Shown here: positions 6,160 to 8,296 of the stretch, in pieces
How positions within the stretch are numbered: position 1 is the stretch's first letter
Layout: each line of letters opens with the position of its first letter
DNA from: JAZQLP01 sp045629205
Lineage (GTDB): Bacteria; Bacillota; Clostridia; Oscillospirales; UBA644
Assembly (NCBI GenBank): GCA_045629205.1
Contig: JAZQQT010000108.1
Location: 1 to 8,296, forward strand
Direction of reading: 5' to 3'
Length of the DNA: 8,296 bases
Translations under genes and position numbers: made by a program
The notes under the pieces: generated by a model
The model's input: only the letters and a program-made list of their open reading frames with translations
The model's database searches: none
Told to the model about the DNA's origin: nothing

Positions 6160-7832
6160 AAAGAATTTTTATGTATTTACTTTCCGCGATACTTCTGATA
6201 TCGGTCTTCATCGGCTTTTCATTCTGTGTTTATGCCGAACCGGAAGAGACGGAAGACACTGCGGACATTGAGGAAACAGCCGATACCGAAGAACCGGGAA
6301 TCGAAAACGGGGAAGAAGTGCCCGAAGAAGAACAGCCTGCAGATCCCGCACCGGAAGAACCGGACGATGACGAAAATCCTCTCTGTATCTGCGGTCGTGA
6401 TTATTATACGGTTACAACTACCGAGCACAGAAAATATGATTGCACGCACTGTGAGGTCAGCAGCCTGACCTGCCGCTGCGATTGTTGGTGCGGAGCAAAG
6501 TCGTATACCGGCATATCGGTAAGCGGAGAGACTGTTCTTTTCTGTTCTAACTGTGATCAGCTTTGTGTCGTATGCGCTTGTGCCGACAGGGATGTCGCAA
6601 TTCTCAGGGAACAGCAGACCGAACAGGGGATATTATCGGTAATGGGGATTCAGAAACCCACAAATATCTTTGCCGGAATATTCATGCTGCTTTTCCTGAC
6701 CCTTGTTTTTGCCTCCTGTTATTATGCCGCTCTTTCGGTCAGAGGTGTGGAACTTCCTGCCGAAGCCGAAGAAAAATTTTCCGACACCGAAATACCGGGC
6801 GAAAAAAAGACGGCTTCAAATCCTGTTGCAAGTGTTATTTCTTCGATTAAAAAGCTTGTTGTTGAAGATGATGAAAAAAATGTTCCCGATTTGAGAGTTG
6901 TTTTTAAGTCGAGCCCGACACTTCAGTTATACAACATTCTTTGTTCTCAGTATCGCGGCATTATAGGCGGGTCATCTCAGCCGGTTGCTCCCGAATGTTC
7001 TTATAAACTTTCTTTCACCGGCAGCGATATGGCGGAGTTGTGCTTCCTCGCGGGCCTTAATTCCAAGGCATCTCCGATCAAACCTGTCGGAACGGTAGGG
7101 GATGCATCCGTTCTTGAGTCCTTTGCTCTTGCCGAATCATCGTCCGACGGAGCCGTTGCTACGGCAAAAGGAAAAGCTCTTGCCAGCGTTTTGTTCACCC
7201 CCGACGAGGTTATTTCCGTTCAGGTCAGCAACGGATGCGTTTATGATTACTGTCTGCACAGAGGCTTCGGAATCGTATCCGTTCTTTGTAACGGTATCTA
7301 TAATCTTTATGCCAATGTTACGCGTGATGCGTTCTGCGACTTTATCAATAATTTTGTCGCTCCGAGAATTACAAATCCGGATTCGGAAAAAATCAGCGAA
7401 GAATTTTCTTATGAGCAATGGATGACGTTTATGTCAGCCTGCTCCGAAAAGAGCGATTCGTTCGGACTTCGTTCTCTTGCCCGTCTCGAAAAGGTCGACC
7501 GGTTTTCTTCTGTATTCAAAGGTTATACCGGATATCCTCTTCCCGAAGACGTTCTTTCTGCAGAGTCTGTGATGCGCATTCTTTCGGAACTTAAGGATAA
7601 AGGTCTTCTTGAAGGCGAGGGATTTGGCTACAGCCTTTCCGAAAAGGGTAAATTGTTCTCGTTTGATTCGGTTAAAGATACGGTTTCTTTCCTTCGTGAA
7701 AATCCGGGCGCGGGAACGGCGGCAATGTTGTTTGTATATAAAACCGATCGCGTTATAAATATTTGCGACACCGGAAAGAGTGTAAGACTGTTATCATGCG
7801 ATAATGTTCAGTGGAGTAAATTCATAGATTGA
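6156..7832 (+). CDS. Type I membrane protein with acidic stalk, cysteine-rich ectodomain and large cytoplasmic domain; unknown function
   Basis: Counted from the ATG at 6156, this has 558 residues and I do not recognise it. Residues 1-27 form a signal peptide (VYA before Glu28). Residues 28-74 are strongly acidic and Pro-rich. Residues 77-142 carry 13 cysteines: CxC (77, 79), CxxC (96, 99), four alternating cysteines at 106-112, CxxC (130, 133) and CxxCxC (137, 140, 142). This pattern suits paired zinc-ribbon-like knuckles or a disulfide-rich module outside the cell. One membrane span (about 171-193) follows, then a cytoplasmic region to the end. Within it, residues 462-502 look like a winged helix (an SVMRILSELKDKGLLEG helix, then a GYSLSEKGK wing). 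Segments at 342-376 and 521-547 have similar hydrophobic strand patterns. It overlaps the previous gene by 4 bases, and the Ig-like gene follows after 19 bases. A role in linking outside sensing or binding to a cytoplasmic response is only an inference. Confidence 0.85.
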   Translation: MKRIFMYLLSAILLISVFIGFSFCVYAEPEETEDTADIEETADTEEPGIENGEEVPEEEQPADPAPEEPDDDENPLCICGRDYYTVTTTEHRKYDCTHCEVSSLTCRCDCWCGAKSYTGISVSGETVLFCSNCDQLCVVCACADRDVAILREQQTEQGILSVMGIQKPTNIFAGIFMLLFLTLVFASCYYAALSVRGVELPAEAEEKFSDTEIPGEKKTASNPVASVISSIKKLVVEDDEKNVPDLRVVFKSSPTLQLYNILCSQYRGIIGGSSQPVAPECSYKLSFTGSDMAELCFLAGLNSKASPIKPVGTVGDASVLESFALAESSSDGAVATAKGKALASVLFTPDEVISVQVSNGCVYDYCLHRGFGIVSVLCNGIYNLYANVTRDAFCDFINNFVAPRITNPDSEKISEEFSYEQWMTFMSACSEKSDSFGLRSLARLEKVDRFSSVFKGYTGYPLPEDVLSAESVMRILSELKDKGLLEGEGFGYSLSEKGKLFSFDSVKDTVSFLRENPGAGTAAMLFVYKTDRVINICDTGKSVRLLSCDNVQWSKFID

Positions 7833-7851
7833 TTCAAACGGTGTTATTACC

Positions 7852-8296
7852 ATGAAAATCGTAACGAAAAGAATTCTTGCCGTATCGGCTTCGGCTGTCG
7901 CCCTTGTAGGATTTTGGTTTCTTCCCACTTCGGATTCTTCAAAAAAGGCAGACGGATATGTCGCAATAGCGCCCAACTCTTCTTATGTTTCCGAAGCTGA
8001 TGATCCGTCAGCAGGCGTATCCGACAGAACTATGCCTTCATACGAAACTACCGACGGTATTTCTTTGGTTTCTGTTACGTCTCCTGTATCAGCGGGCAGC
8101 AAAATAACCTTGACCGTAAGAGGAAAACCGGATTCCGAATTCGGAATAACGGTTCTTTATTCGTCCGGTCCGTCCACTGCGCAGGGTCTCGGTTCTGCTA
8201 TGTCTGATGACAGCGGTTATGTCTCATGGACTTGGCGTGTCGGCGCTTCCACAAAACCGGGGACATATACTGCCACGGTTTCCGGCGAAGATGGTA
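7852..8296 (+). CDS. Membrane-anchored protein with Ig-like domain (partial, cut by the window end)
   Basis: An open frame starts at the ATG at 7852 and is still open at the last base, giving 148 residues so far. After a basic start (MKIVTKR) a hydrophobic segment (about 8-25) serves as signal anchor or signal peptide. Residues 26-69 are a Ser/Asp-rich linker. Residues 70-146 resemble a bacterial Ig-like beta-sandwich module of the kind found in Firmicute surface proteins: ISLVSVTSPVSAGSKITLTVRG-type strands, LYSSGPSTAQGL, then DSGYVSWTWRVGASTKPGTYTATV. The rest, and any enzymatic domain, lies outside the window. It begins 19 bases after the previous stop with only a weak GGTG as ribosome binding site. 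An upstream in-frame stop at 7825-7827, with no ATG, GTG or TTG before 7852, supports this start. It is probably the fourth gene of the operon. Confidence 0.82.
   Translation, partial: MKIVTKRILAVSASAVALVGFWFLPTSDSSKKADGYVAIAPNSSYVSEADDPSAGVSDRTMPSYETTDGISLVSVTSPVSAGSKITLTVRGKPDSEFGITVLYSSGPSTAQGLGSAMSDDSGYVSWTWRVGASTKPGTYTATVSGEDG

Noticed and set aside
1..8296. CRISPR arrays, insertion sequences, riboswitches or prophage genes.
   Set aside because: No regularly spaced repeats, transposase or integrase motifs, long inverted repeats or long structured leaders were seen; all intergenic gaps are about 150 bases or less.

Overview
The window looks like a chromosomal segment from a low-to-moderate GC, Gram-positive-type anaerobe, most likely a member of the Clostridia (Oscillospiraceae or a relative). 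This is inferred from the AT-rich intergenic spacers with near-consensus sigma-A promoters, the AGGAG-type ribosome binding sites, a YesL/DUF624 membrane protein, a YajC with a signal peptide and acidic leader, and a membrane-anchored single-PDZ HtrA. No gene here fixes the genus. No stretch longer than about 150 bases lacks a gene.

Left part, minus strand (1-4981). Transcription runs from right to left. A consensus promoter drives mgsA (methylglyoxal synthase). A second strong promoter lies between mgsA and yajC. After it come yajC (Sec translocase accessory subunit), a YesL/DUF624 membrane protein, a 10-bp hairpin terminator or attenuator, htrA (membrane-anchored serine protease with PDZ) and a lipoprotein that joins an alkaline-phosphatase-superfamily phosphodiesterase to a LamG-like domain. 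A second hairpin ends the block. A tRNA-Gln(CUG) gene with its own perfect promoter follows at the left edge. Three of these products (YajC, HtrA and the lipoprotein) act at or outside the membrane, so the block reads as protein export, envelope quality control and surface enzyme activity.

Right part, plus strand (5008-8296). A second promoter, back to back with that of mgsA, starts a four-gene run. It holds a multipass membrane protein with Yip1-like topology, a second small multipass protein, a 558-residue type I membrane protein, and a membrane-anchored protein with an Ig-like domain that is cut by the window edge. The 558-residue protein has a signal peptide, an acidic stalk, a 13-cysteine ectodomain, one membrane span and a large cytoplasmic part ending in a winged-helix-like segment. 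Genes two and three overlap by four bases (ATGA), so the genes are probably co-transcribed and may form one envelope complex. I recognise no known system here; this operon is the best candidate for something undescribed.
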